Assembly (NCBI RefSeq): GCF_030704535.1 | Contig: NC_081817.1 | Location: forward strand, 4,411,501 to 4,475,500 | DNA: 64,000 nt | From: Vitis vinifera | Lineage: Eukaryota; Streptophyta; Magnoliopsida; Vitales; Vitaceae | Direction of reading: 5' to 3' | Shown: one piece after another, positions 1-12,216 of the stretch | Numbering within the stretch: the first letter of the stretch is position 1 | Layout of the letters: each line of letters starts with the position of its first letter | Translations under genes and position numbers: made by a program | Notes under the pieces: generated by a model | What the model was told of the DNA's origin: nothing | The model's input: only the letters and a program-made list of their open reading frames with translations | Database searches by the model: none

Positions 1-180
1 CCAAGCAGTTTCTTCTTGCTTTTGTTAATTAATGGATTTCTAAATTATCTTATGGTGATTGAATGTATTCTTTCTGTAAAATCTAGATCCAGTAATTGCT
101 GGAACATATAAGAATTTCTGTTGGGAATTCTGCTTCCAATCAGTTTCTTTTTGCTTTTGTTAGTTAATGGATTTTTGCAT
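1..180. repeat. Diverged direct repeat in an intron
   Basis: The segment around 3-45 (AGCAGTTTCTTCTTGCTTTTG then TAATGGATTTCT) recurs at about 137-178 with few differences, a spacing of roughly 134 bp. It lies in the intron before the first visible transporter exon and looks like an old tandem duplication. Confidence 0.5.
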
Positions 181-259
181 TATTCATGGTGGTTGAATTA
201 TTTCCCATCAAACCATAATTATTCTGAGTCTTGTTATCCTTATTTTTATGTGGAAATAG

Positions 260-3200
260 GGTGAACCAAGTTTTCATCTATTTGGGTTTTTAATGTGTAT
301 TGGTGCTACTGCTGCAAGGGCACTTAAATCAGTGCTTCAAGGGATTCTGCTTTCTTCTGAGGGGTAATGACCATTTCTTGTCCACTCTTACATTGTATTC
401 CATGGAAATTAAGGTCAAATCTTTTTATTTTACTTTTGGATCCATTATGAAATTGGAAATCAGTACTGAGAGATGTGTATTTTTTATTCAAGGGAGAAGC
501 TGAATTCAATGAACCTGCTTTTATACATGGCTCCTATAGCCGTAGTATTTTTACTTCCTGCCACACTCTTTATGGAAGAAAATGTGGTTGGTATCACACT
601 AGCACTTGCAAGAGATGATATAAAGATCGTTTGGTATCTGCTATTCAATTCTGCCCTAGCATATTTCGTAAATTTGACCAATTTTTTGGTCACAAAGCAC
701 ACGAGTGCCCTAACTCTCCAGGTATGCATCGGTTTCAGATCTTCTCTTTTCCCCTTTGTCATTAAACAAACACATTTTGCAGTTATTGACACCTGGTTTA
801 GCTTCAATATTTGGGCCATAAGAAACCAATGGTCTTTTTCCTAAAGAAACTCAAAGCTAAGGATGACTATTTACGTCCAATGGTTATGATGTCATATGGC
901 AACACTGCATAGTTACTAAAATCCAAATATAAAGAAAATTCAAACAGCTTTTAAGAAGATGTCGGTTTCCATGCTTTGTTTGGCATTGTGCAGTTAATGC
1001 GTTCTTACAGTGGCGTATGTTGGACTAAGTTTTTCTTTTTATTTAAAGCAGTCCTGTTTCCATGACCTGTAAGTTCTTGTGGCTCAGCAGAGTGGTTGTG
1101 ACCTTTAGGTTCTACAAAGAAAACATGGGAGAGCAGTTAAACGTCTGACACTTTTGGATAATCTTTGCATATAATTTCTAAAAATATTCTTGAATAGGTG
1201 AATCTCAGAATGAAGCAAGAAATCAGAGTGAGTTATGAATCTTAGACATAGTGGAAATGAAGAATAGGAAAACTTTTGGATAATCTTTGCATATAATTTC
1301 TAAAAATATTCTTGAATAGGTGAATCTCAGAATGAAGCAAGAAATCAGAGTGAGTTATGAATCTTAGACATAGTGGAAATGAAGAATAGGAAAACCCAGT
1401 TAGTCACAAGGAACAAAACCATAAATTCCTGAATATCTGGCAGAAAGATGCTATAAAGTTCTAAACCCTGAGGGGTAGCTCAGTTGGTCCGGCCTTGGGT
1501 TTGCTCCCCAATGTTCACCAATTCGAGTCCCCTCAGGGCTACTGGAGGTTTACCCGGTCGTTAACTTCAAGGCCCCGTGGGATTAGTCGAGGTGCGCGTA
1601 AGCTGGCTCGGACATCCACGATTATAAAAAAAAAAAAAAAAAGATGCTATAAAGTTCTATCCACACTCTACCTATAAGGCTAGAAATTTTTTTAGAAGCT
1701 AGAGTATCATGTAACCAACAAGTGTAAAGGAAGTGTAGTCATCACTAGGACTAGTCGTGTATGGTATTGGTTACTCAAAAACCTGTATTGATGAACTTCC
1801 ATTAGTGTAGAAACATTTCTTTCTGTGCCCCTTTTTGTTAGGCGCTTACATCAATACATTTACCCTATTTGCATATCAGGGGAAAACAATAGGAAAAATA
1901 ATATCTTTTGAGGTGGTTGTTACTTTTTAGTCTCTGAATTTTATCTGTTCAGGTTTTTAGGTTTGGACAGTTAGGGTATGAGCTCACAATTTATGTAAGT
2001 CTAACACCATTCAGACGTGGAGAGACAAATCCTTATATGAGAAACATTAAGCTATTAATTAACTTAAAAGCTTAAACTGTTAGGCAGCAGTTACGTATCA
2101 CAGATAAATATAAAATAAATAGGAGAAGGGGACTTGAACTCTTTGGTTAATTATAACTCTTATACCATGTTAAGGTACTAACTTTCCTAAAAGATTAAGC
2201 TGTTAAGATATAGGCCAACAATGCATATCATGCTAACAAAAAAGATGTGCCAATAAGGAAGGGCTTAGTGATGAAACAAGGACAGTTCATCTGCAATAGT
2301 GTATCATGCATGTGGACTGTATTTTATGGGCTATATGTTAGTTGGAATGAGTTGTGGGGTTTCTTCAGACACTTCATTGGAAGTCCTTTGGGCAAATGCT
2401 GAGGATGTTATGATTTGAAGGTGGATTGAGTGTTGGAAGTTTTCGGTTTAATCTTTCTATGGTGCCCTTAATGAGAAATTTCATTTCCTAGGAAAACCAT
2501 TTGGAGGCTTTCTGCTTCTCTAGGGTTCATGTATTTTTCCTTGACTATGACATAGATTAAGATCTTTACCATGAATCCTAGGAGAGGATTTGGTACAATC
2601 CCAATTGATGCATTACATATAGATGCTGGGTGGATCGATGATCTCTTTTTTCATTACCTTATGGATTTAGAAGCCTGGTTTCACATCTTGTTTCAATTTC
2701 TTACATCTTTGATTATGCCAAAATTCATGGATTATCTTCTTCTTCTTCTTCTTCTTCTTCTTCCTCCTCCTCCTCTAGCATTTATAAAAGCACATCCTTA
2801 TTCTGGTTCCATGAAATGGATATTACTGAAACAGGATTCTTTCTTCTTCTTCTTCTTCTTCTTCTTCTTCCTGCAGCTATACATCTATAAAATCACATAC
2901 TTCTTCTGGTTCCATGACATGATCTTCTTCTTCCATGAAATGAATGTTACTGAAATGTGACTCTTTCTTCTTCTTCTTCCTGTAGCTATACGTCTATAAA
3001 ATCACATCCTTCTTCTGCTTCCATGAAATGAATATTACTGAAATGGGATTCTTTCTCCTTCTTCTGGTTCCATGAAATGAATGTTACTGCAACAGGATTC
3101 TTTCTTCTTTTGTGGATATTTTTTTTTTAAAAAAAGAAACTTTTTTAAACTAATGCAATCCCTTTATCCCCTCTCTGGATAAGAACTCATCTGATGTTGC

Positions 3201-3698
3201 TGGGGATAACCATACTCTCTATTGATGGCCTTGAGGCCTGGCTCAAGTGGTAAAGGAATGGGAAGGGTTTGGGGGAGGTTCCAGGTTCAAGCCCCAATGG
3301 GGACAAAAATTTACCTATCACTGAAGAAAAAAAAAAACTATACTCTATTGATTTTGTTTGAAGCATTAGTTTGATGGAAGATTGGAATTAATATTTGAGA
3401 GAGATATAGCTTTCTGTGGTTTGGTGAAGAAGTGCTACAGAACCTGTTTAACAACTAAAAGTTTCCTTAGTTGCTGATTGGAATAGACTTGATGGTTTTG
3501 TAAATATAGCCATTATCACTTCAGTACCTAGAATTCACTCCATTCTTCTTTATTTCTAGCTCAGAAAAAGCATCTCTTTCTTGGCTGTAGTTTAGATGGC
3601 ATAAAGCTTTTCTGCCTCTTGCTACTTTCTTTTGTAACTGAAAGTTGGAGCTTACTGTCTGATTCAGCACTTATCCATAGAGATGATTTCTTTTGGAT

Positions 3699-3731
<33 letters not shown>

Positions 3732-5042
3732 TTGTGTTTGTGTTAATTTTTAGACGGACTATTTTCTTTAAATTTCCTATTCTTTGGGTTTGTTGGTTCC
3801 TATTAATTTTCGTATTGTATTGAGGTAATTAAGTTAGTTATGACTACAATTGTTTTCTTTCTAGGATTTTTTAAGTTTATAAATACATTGATTTAGTAAG
3901 GAGTGAAGAGATATGCTTGTTGTTAATGAATAACATCAATTTTAGAATTCCTTTTAAGAATTATGGTCACCTATTATTCTTAATGTTCTTTCATTATTAT
4001 CAACAAAACTACAGATGCCTAGTTTTTTGTTATTTACTTTAAGAAAATCAACTAGGTCTAGAGGATGGTTTCCTTCATTGTTATTCAACTGTTCTGAACC
4101 GCACACAGCGGCACTTGTTAATAGTGTGTGGGGTAAGTGATATTAGAGTCGGAATGCCTGCTGCATCACCACCTGAGTTGCATTGAAATTTGGAAGTCAA
4201 GTGGGGCAAGGCAAGATGACCTTAGTTGAGGATATACAGATCTATTGGTGGCTTATGGATGGAAACAACTTACCTAGTAATATCATGCTACTCTGCATCC
4301 GTGGCATAAAATTTGATATTTTTTATTTTATACGCAGTCCTTGCTAATATACCATTTTGTAGGTCTATAAACAGCTAGTGTTAGATTGTGGGCTGGGAGT
4401 GAATTTATGAGGAATTGTTTTCTCAGGAGAAAACTTGTTATTAAATTTTGGAGATTTCTGCCACTGGTCTTGAATGACCCCTGCTAGGCAGTTTCTATGC
4501 ATGTCATGTAAAGATCAAGTAATATATTGTTTTCTTGCTAGGAACAGAAAATCAAAATTTAGTGAATCCCACAGGGTTACAAGTTGAAAGGCTGTTGTCT
4601 GCATCACACTTTGCTGCCCATCTACCTTGTTTTTTAGCAAACGCCTTAGAACCCAACATTTTTTTTGATTCATGAAGAAATGAATCATTTGATTTCTGTA
4701 TGAAGGCTATCCATTGTTATGAGGGAGAATACCTCGAGTAGGTCATCGGTTTAGCCATTCTGTGATTGTGTGTGTATGTGAAGTTTGTCCCTTTCTTTGT
4801 CTTTTTCTCATTTTTACCTTTTCTATTTTTTGTCAAAATCTACAAATGCTTCCTTTCATCTTTTAAATTTAGATGTCTTTTTTGGGGTATCGCAGGTCCT
4901 GGGAAATGCAAAAGGGGCTGTGGCTGTGGTGGTCTCAATTTTGATCTTTAGAAATCCTGTCTCAGTTACTGGCATGCTAGGTTACTCGCTCACAGTGTTT
5001 GGCGTCATCCTCTACAGTGAGGCAAAGAAGCGAAGCAAATGA
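260..5042 (+). CDS. Nucleotide-sugar transporter (TPT/NST family), 3' part; gene enters from the left
   Basis: Three exons are visible: 260-363, 493-721 and 4896-5042 (TGA). Phases join exactly (GAG GG|G GAG; CAG|GTC). Together they give about 159 residues, starting [10 protein letters not shown] and ending EAKKRSK. The product is a multi-spanning Golgi-type membrane protein of the drug/metabolite transporter superfamily (triose-phosphate/nucleotide-sugar branch). Visible landmarks are [14 protein letters not shown], the stretch [16 protein letters not shown], and the last two helices around [17 protein letters not shown] and [18 protein letters not shown], followed by a basic lysine-rich tail. 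I recall this pattern from Arabidopsis At3g11320/At5g05820 and the UDP-uronic-acid transporters; the substrate is inference. The N-terminal half lies outside the window. The last intron (722-4895, 4,174 bp) is unusually long and repeat-filled. Confidence 0.9.
1150..1395. repeat. Two-copy, 122-bp tandem duplication in the transporter intron
   Basis: The 122-bp block starting ACTTTTGGATAATCTTTGCA at 1150 is repeated from 1272 with no difference that I can see, up to GAATAGGAAAAC. The near identity implies a recent event. Confidence 0.9.
1464..1640 (+). mobile_element. tRNA-derived SINE with perfect target-site duplication
   Basis: A 5' tRNA-like head has an A box (GGGGTAGCTCAGTTGGT, about 1472-1488) and a B box (ATTCGAGTCCC, about 1521-1531). 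A tRNA-unrelated body and an A-run (1626-1640) follow. The flanks AAGATGCTATAAAGTTCTA at 1445-1463 and 1641-1659 are identical, a 19-bp target-site duplication typical of LINE-assisted insertion. The orientation is plus, the same as the host gene. It sits inside the 4.2-kb intron. The intact boxes, A-tail and perfect duplication indicate a young copy. Confidence 0.92.
2731..3112. repeat. CTT-rich minisatellite
   Basis: CTT runs (2729-2765, about 2840-2870, 2960-2976) are embedded in longer degenerate units. Each unit contains a CATCTATAAAATCACATC-like segment, a TTCTGGTTCCATGAAATGAA segment, an ATTACTGAAA segment and a CTT run. Units begin near 2778, 2873, 2982 and 3058 and run about 55-110 bp. 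The open frame across it is a by-product of the triplet repeat and not a gene. Confidence 0.8.
3227..3338 (+). mobile_element. Second, different tRNA-derived SINE
   Basis: A-box-like TGGCTCAAGTGGTAAAGG (about 3239-3256) and B-box-like GGTTCAAGCCC (about 3284-3294) are followed by a short body and an A-run at 3326-3337. The flanks are ATACTCTCTATTGAT (3212-3226) and ATACTCTATTGAT (3340-3352), a target-site duplication differing by one TC unit. It is shorter than the SINE at 1464 and differs in sequence, so it is a separate family. Confidence 0.8.
3702..3742. repeat. (TG)n microsatellite
   Basis: An uninterrupted TG run of about 13-14 units is followed by imperfect TTTG units, in the transporter intron. 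Confidence 0.85.
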
Positions 5043-5450
5043 CAAATTACCGTGGGAATACAAATTCTGTCTCTGTTTTTCTTTATGCAAGGACCGGGGC
5101 CAACCTCCTGGAGGCAAGTATTGGTCGGCCCTGCTCACAGTTGGTGTCCTTGGATTTTGCCCCCTCTCAGTTCTATTTTTTTCCCTGGAAGCCCTGGGTG
5201 ACCGGCTTCCATCTGTATCAGCAACAGCCACCAGAGTAGCCCAGAGTAGAAAACTTCAATAAATGGCTGATTTTTCTCTCTACTTCCCCAGTTTGGGTTA
5301 TGGAGGGATATCTTTTTCCGTTTCTTCCCTTCTTTTTTCTTTTCCTTTTTTTTTTCTTACTCTTTTTATTCTTTTCCAGGAAAGGGTTGTAGAATTGGGT
5401 CTCCACACAATCAGTCTGTTATTAACATTTGTCATATTGATTAATTAATG
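5043..5450 (+). other. 3' UTR of the transporter gene
   Basis: Non-coding sequence after the TGA. A canonical AATAAA lies at 5258-5263, about 216 bases past the stop, and would suit a poly(A) signal. A T-rich tract at 5335-5360 follows. Confidence 0.55.
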
Positions 5451-6180
5451 AAAGACACTCATAATTTTACCATTTCACTAATCTCATGTGTTTATGGCTA
5501 TTTCCTTTTTCTTTTCTTTCTAGCTTCCTGTTTGCTCGGGAAAAAAATTACCATAAAATATGAAGAAAGGCCACAGCAACATGGCAAATTTGGACAATGA
5601 CATCCTCCAAATCCTAGAGCCCAGGCAAGGTTAGTAAAAAGAAGAGTCTAGCTGTTTTGGATATGGCTTCCATGTTGTAGAATGAGATTAGCTAGATTAG
5701 GTAGAGAGACCTTTAAAATACAGGTGAAAAAGAATCTTATTCTTATTTTTCTATATATATCAAAAGGATTTTATTCACTTTTCAATAAAAGGTATTGAGT
5801 AGTTTTATCTAAATTTTGCTAACTTTAGTTTTTGACAATTTTTTTATAGGTAAAAGAGTACATATATTACTATACATGAAATATACAAAAAAATGTTCAG
5901 TATAGATGAAAAGTTTAAGAAACAATAAACCTCTTTCCTTACTGTTCAAGGTATCTACAAAATTAAATATAGACGTTATGTGGTCCTCTAGATACATCTA
6001 AGTCCAATTAATAAAAGTAAATATAAAATTGAATTTGATTGTTTGATTGGAGTGCTCAACATCATTAAAATCCCTTTTATTCCTTTCCTTTCGAAGAGTT
6101 CATAACAAGCATAAGGGAATGACGCTCCATGTTTTTTCCATTTTTTATAGAATCATGTCAACCCAACATGTTACTTTTAA
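5451..6180. other. Intergenic, no gene seen
   Basis: AT-rich DNA between the transporter 3' end and a LINE scrap. I find no supported exon or RNA gene. Confidence 0.5.
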
Positions 6181-6189
6181 TTGAAGAAG

Positions 6190-6530
6190 ACATCACCTAC
6201 TCCACTCTAAAAAGAGAATAAATTAGATGTCACACCATTCATCCTTTGTAGCAATGCAAAAGTAAGTGGTTTTTTTTGTTTACTCCTCACCTTTGTAAGA
6301 GTAACACTTAGAAGAGTCCAACACCTCATTTTAAGTTGGTCAAGAGTTAGAATTCTACCCCAAGACGCTTCCCAAGCAAGGAAATTGACTTTCAATGGTG
6401 CCCAAGTGTTTTATGCTAGACTAGTGGGCAATGATTCTCTATATCCCTAGAAAAGGAACAATAAAAAGATCTAATTGACAATTCGTCGTTCTTGGATTCA
6501 TTCCTATTCAGTTTGTCATCCACTTCCCTT
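6190..6530 (-). mobile_element. L1-type LINE fragment (zf-RVT region)
   Basis: Reading the minus strand, an interrupted frame gives KVNFLAWEASWGRILTLDQL. This is the reverse-transcriptase zinc-binding (zf-RVT) region near the C-terminus of plant L1 ORF2. The upstream part resembles the SIRSFY stretch just before it. The copy is short, frame-shifted after that motif and clearly dead. No target-site duplication was found. Confidence 0.75.
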
Positions 6531-7746
6531 TTAATTGACAATGACCGTAATTTTTGAAAGAAAATCTTCATTTCATTAAGTTCTCAATCATTGAACTATC
6601 TTAAAAAATAAGGGTTTCAATCACCCCCTTTCTCAACCTGCTCCTATGTCTCCGTCACCCATCCATTTTGGTTAGAAGCAAAAGAGAATAAGTTCGTTCA
6701 AGTAGACTTCTAAAATTTGATCCTCGCTCCACAAGTCTTTCTAGAATTTAAACATTTTCCCATTCCCAACTAAAAATGGAAACCTACTTGTTATACCCTC
6801 CATTCGTTTCCTGACCCCTCTTTCTCTCTGAACTTCCCTATCACGCTTTCATAAAGTTTCCTTTTCTTTAACAAAGCTCCCATTCTATTGACCATACAAG
6901 ATCTTATTTAGGATATAATGATTACAACTTCCAATGCACCCATCCTTCTTTCCCAAGCAAACCAAGTTCACCAAATAAGGTCTTTTCTCTAACACACCAC
7001 CTCCCATGAACAAGACAAAATTAATACCTTAATATAATGTAGTATTTAAGTTGAGAAATATTTGATTAAAATAGATGAAATAATTCTCGAATTATGAATC
7101 TAACCCTTTCCATATTTTTCCTTGAAAAATAACTTTTTTTTTTTACATAAATACTTTTTAACATTTCAAGTATTTACATATAATTTTCAAACAAAATGTT
7201 ATTTTTGTAAGAAAATAACGAGGACATTTTTGTCAAAATGAGATAAAAAGAAAAAAGAACAAAATATTAAATTTCAAAATTTGGGTTTTCACTTACCATT
7301 TTAATCAAATAATCCTTAAATTAAATTATTTATTTTATAAAATTAAATAGTTTATTATATCAAATTATTGTATTAAATTAATGGATTTGATACGGATGAG
7401 ATTAATAGATACAATTTATTCCTATGCATAGTGAGGTTGAAACTTTTATGAAAAGGGAGAGCTTTCTTATACTGTAAAAGGAGGCCTTCACCACCTATAC
7501 TATTCATCCTGAAAAAGATTTTCATCATTTTCTAAGTTTTTGCGTTATTTCCTTCTAATTTGGGAGAGGGATTGTCATTTTGTTTTCATAATAGATATTT
7601 TTTTCAATTTTGTCGAGGTTTCCCAATTTTATTTACTTATTCCATATGCCCCAGTTACTCCCTTTATTATTTATAGCACCTTTAAAAAAAAAATGTTATA
7701 GTTAAGAATGGACTTATTTGATAATAGGTATAGACTTATAGTAAAG

Positions 7747-7797
<51 letters not shown>

Positions 7798-9023
7798 CGG
7801 GTCGATTTCCTAAGGTGGGGAGTTACGCAACTGCTTTGGTTGCTTGAGGGTGGAGCCGGCAATGCACCTGAGGCTCCAGTTTTCTCTTCTTCTAAGTTCT
7901 ATCTTAGCACACAAGTAGAATCTGATGCATCCCATCTCTGCAATTGTGTACTCAGACCGCCATAGGTTGATTCGGATACAAGCTAGGAGTCACTCGGCTT
8001 CCCAATGGAATCGCCTTTGCGAAGGAATTGACTTATCTAAGTGCAAAAATGCCAATGCAGTTAACTCCCTTCTTCATTTCTATACTGGTAGCTTCTTCTG
8101 GCTGCAAATTTTTTAGGCCAAAAGGAATTGTAAATTTGTAATCCAATCAAACCACCCATCAGTTGCTCCTGGATTGTCTTTCCAGAGAAAATTAAACCAC
8201 CCACGCCTCGTACAGAATTCAAGATTACGCTCCAGTGGTTCATGCTGAAATAGAAATTCAAATATTGTCTGTCTTTTGATTTTTTTAGAGAATGATCCAC
8301 AAAAATTAAGCGGGAAATCAACTCATTTCCCTCTGCAGGTCGGCACCAAAACGCCGTCGTTTTGCCAAGGGCTTTAACAATTCCATTGAACATTACCCCT
8401 AATAAATTGCAGCACACAAATGGCTTCAATCAACCAAACCTACCTGTCGAATGTCTCTGTCGGCTACGCGCGCCCACTTGGTTTTCTGTTGAGGGCCCAG
8501 TAAAGGTGATTGGTCAACCCATCTTATCCACACATGATTCCTTCATCATTATGTTTTTCTGCCTTTTTGTAAGTTCCTCTATTTTTTTTAGAACCATGAA
8601 CCACAAACCACCGTCATAAAAAGACCTTCCTAATGTTGTACATTCGCCATCACACGAGGGCCGAAGACAAATAAATGCAAGCAATTTTATTTATTTTGTG
8701 GCTATGACCAACTCATTTGATATGTATGAAACAGGATAAACCTTTGTGTTTTCCTGCTTTCATTTGTTCGTTTTTGCAACGGCACAAAACAGGAGCTAAC
8801 AACAGTCACTCTTGGTAATAAAGTTCATTTCACAACTGTGGGAATGCACATTCCCATAAATCAAACACAAAGATGACAACACGGATGAGCAGAAAACAAG
8901 GACAAGAGAACAGTATCGTCTTTGACAGTTTCTCACCCTGGAAATCATGGCAAAATCTAAAGAAAACACACCCAAAAACAAAACAAAGCCATGTAATTAG
9001 AGGATAAAATATTGTTATGGAGT
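6531..9023. other. Intergenic region, no supported gene
   Basis: AT-rich up to about 7740, then an (AT)n run, then about 850 bases of more balanced composition (7797-8650) with no convincing exon. A near-palindrome CAAAACGCCGTCGTTTTG lies at 8347-8364. It resembles the perfect one at 20371, so a small unseen transcription unit could start here. I cannot support a gene. Confidence 0.4.
7751..7796. repeat. (AT)n microsatellite
   Basis: An uninterrupted TA run of about 46 bp. Confidence 0.95.
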
Positions 9024-12000
9024 TCAAGCATCAGGAACAGAGGCTGCTGAGCGCTTCATTGATGCGGACTTAATTAGATGGTTGTAGCTTCCTTTCTCCT
9101 TGAAAAGCTGGGCAAAATGGTGTTTGCAATACAAAATGCCCTCAAGGGCTGCATAATTTGATGGGGATATTGGGCAGCCACCATGGGAGCACTTGAAACA
9201 TGATTTGTGATAAGCCTGGCTCTCCACGGTTACCTGAAAATTTTGAATATATTTCATATAATGCTAATCAAAGCAAATGAGCATTTCCAACAGTATTTTC
9301 ATTTTCATGGAAGAAAGCTTAAATAACATAATTTGCACTCTGTTCTAAAGAATATGAAACTGCAGAGACATTAAATTTTTCACTCAAAAACCTGACATAA
9401 GATTTGCGCTTTTTTTAAGCTTTAATCACTTCTCTTTGTATTAGTAGAAGAGGTAATTTGAATTTGTATTTTTTTTTTTCAAATAAATTCTGCCCTTTAT
9501 TTTGGATTGATAAGCTGGAACTGAAGATAAAACAAGTTTGCAGAGCAACAGCACTCAGTTGAGCTATCATCTGTCAGTGTTGAATCAACAAACATGTCTT
9601 TTGATCCAATTTAAAAGATGATATATTGTGACTGCTCCATTAGCTCACTTCTCCATCACTTTGGGAGCGCCATTCTGAACCCCTAGGTTATTTTCTTAAT
9701 CTAAGGACTTAGCCACTATTTTATCAAATAAAAAAGCAGCAGCAGCATCTCCTAAGTCTTAAACTAACAATTTAGATTTGGTTACATGAATAGCATTTGA
9801 CTCTATACCTCTTTTTGATGGATAACATTTGTTTTCTGGGAATTAGACCTTAATACCACTGACTCCACCTTGAACCATATTTTCAACCAAGCACTGGGTC
9901 CAAGTACAACGGTAATTATACCAGGTTTACCATGGCAAAACCACTTTTGAATATTTGCACTTGTGCTTAGCTCCTCATACAGTGAACACTATTGAGAAGA
10001 CATCATCAGCCAACAGTCCACAATCTCAGCTCTCAAGTGAGGAGCAGTTTTGCGTTGAGATGGCTGGTGGCAAAAATATTTTGCTATCACCTGGATCCTT
10101 CAAAAGGAAAGATGCTAACCTGAGAAAACTTGGCAGAGCCAACTTGAGCTCCAACATAAGGGAGTTACTGTAAGACTGAACCCTCATTTTCTAGTCACTA
10201 ATTTTGTTGTAATGTCAACACTCTGACCTGCAACCGAAGTCATCACAACACCTAGGTGAGCCTACATCAAGGCCCTACCAATTGCATAGGCACCTAGGTT
10301 ATCGTTCTTGTATTTTTCATGCATTGTGTTCATTGGTTTTCTCAAGTCCGTCACTAACTATAAATTTGCAAAGTATTTGTTGAACATAATGAAAATTACA
10401 GAGAAGATTATAATTAAAAAATTCATTAATAAAAGGTCCCTAAGCAACATTTCTTAGAAAAGAAAAAGAAGTCAAGATTGAAAGGCAAACATGTAAGATG
10501 AAACTCCAGCAAGAGCATCAAATTTGACCAAAATACTAGAAATAATCATAATGGACCACGATTAGTTCATTTCAATCAATGTTAGACAAAATAACAACTT
10601 GGAGAAGCAAAAGGTCATTTCCTAACTGAAGATATAAGAAGGGCAAAACATATTGGAAATAAAGCATGATGATAAAGATATGGCTGTGTTCTTGAGCTAG
10701 AGCTTTATCACAAAGTTTTCTTTGATTACAGTTCTTTTCTTCAAAATCAAGTTTTAAGTTTGTAATGGTAAATGTTATAGAATTTGTTTAACAAATTCTG
10801 GATGGATAAGTGGCCAGTGTCAATATTCTGATTTCAAAACGATACCTAATTGATGTTATGGTGTAACAGTAAGCTTAGGCATGCGGCCAAAGCAGAAAGG
10901 AGAACAGTTCATCTACCCAGATACGGCTCCAGGGCACAGTAACCAAACCTTCAGAAATAGCATAGCAAGTTATATGGACTAAACTTCAAAATCGAGAAGA
11001 TAGGGGGGTTGGTTTTGCCTATGTGATTGTAATATGATACAAGCCCTTACTGTATGATCCTTATCAGAACGTTTATAAATAAACATACAGGTTTAATCAG
11101 TCACAGATATGAAGGAAACTACATCAAAGTCAAACTCTTGTACTACATTTCCTAATTGGAAAGTTACTCCAAACACAAAGTATGAGAAGACTTAGACAAG
11201 TAACGATCAGGTGGATGAACCTATTAACAACAAGATAGTTTGAACCTGTAACACTTCCACACCTCAAAGAACTAAATATAGCACCCATCTCACATGAGAC
11301 AATGGAAAAATAATAACCTAAAGCAAGCAAATAAAAGGAAAAAGGGAATGTAACTTTTCAAGAAGAATATCATAACATGGTAACCTCTTTTTTAGACCTT
11401 AGAACCCCACCTTCTCAAGTGGATAAGCTGTTTTACCACAGGTTGCACATTTCTCTTGTGTCCCAGAAAACATGCTGGCAGCTTTGCTGGGTGACCTTGT
11501 CTGAAAGCCACACAAGGTACTGAGAATCAGAGATGGCATTGACCAACATAATAAATACCCAATCTTAAATTTATCCACTTGGAGCTAATGTACAAATGGT
11601 TGCACGAAAGATTTACCAGCTCTGGAGTTAACTTCTCAGCTGACTTCGCAGCTGTTGAAAATGAAATATATTGCACATTAAACAATGGAATAGAAACCAT
11701 TGAGAAATCAAACAAAGAATCTTATCTGGTGAAACAAGAAGACTCACGTGACTGAAAATTCTTGTTGAAATTTCCAGACTCCTTAAAGAGCTGCTCAAAG
11801 TGAGGCTTACAGTAAAGAACACCCTCCATTGAGGAATAATTGCTCAGCTGAAAACATATGTATATCAGATATAATAACAATCACTTTAATTTTGCATTTC
11901 TATTGTAGAGAACAAACACAGATTTTTAAGTCAGATCCATAAATTATGTCTGTTACTCAATGAAATAAAATATTTTTAGATATAAATTACTGACAGCTTG

Positions 12001-12216
12001 TGTGAAAAAAGACCAAGATCTTCAACAGGAAAGTAACAAAAGGTAACAAAAGAACAAACAATATATAGAAGCAGAGGCCACCTTAAGTGTCCCATTGCAG
12101 TGAGAGCACTTGAAGCACGATTTATGGTAAACCACTCCATCAGCAGACAACTGCTCAACCGGATAAACAGTCTTCAGGCACGCCTTGCATTTCTGTTGTG
12201 TGCCAATGAAAGACAT
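9024..12216 (-). CDS. WLIM1: Two-LIM-domain actin-binding protein (WLIM1 type)
   Basis: Five exons on the minus strand: 12216-12082, 11847-11748, 11651-11617, 11500-11411 and 9233-9024 (TGA). All phases close (for example TCA C|CT GCG) and give 189 residues. It starts MSFIGTQQKCKAC. LIM1 zinc ligands are C10, C13, H31, C34, C37, C40, C58 and H61. LIM2 ligands are C108, C111, H129, C132, C135, C140, C156 and H159, with the four-residue spacing (CSHGGC) usual for the second plant LIM. A short linker (PAKSAEKLTPEL) and a short C-terminal tail complete the family layout. Plant WLIMs bundle actin filaments and may also act in the nucleus; that role comes from the family. The ATG is the conserved family start. 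The last intron (9234-11410) is 2.2 kb. The sense-strand CT-rich tract at 12957-13000 suits a 5' UTR, possibly with a leader intron (donor near 12772, acceptor near 12232). Confidence 0.93.

Noticed and set aside
1464-1640. Possible tRNA gene
   Set aside because: A and B boxes are present, but the sequence does not fold as a full tRNA, carries an A-tail and is flanked by target duplications. It is a SINE.
2571-2960. 129-codon open frame
   Set aside because: It runs through CTT repeats that encode only Leu and Phe runs, and lies inside a long intron. It is a by-product of the minisatellite.
9955-10173. 72-codon frame in the LIM gene intron
   Set aside because: It lies on the opposite strand within the last intron and has no recognisable domain.
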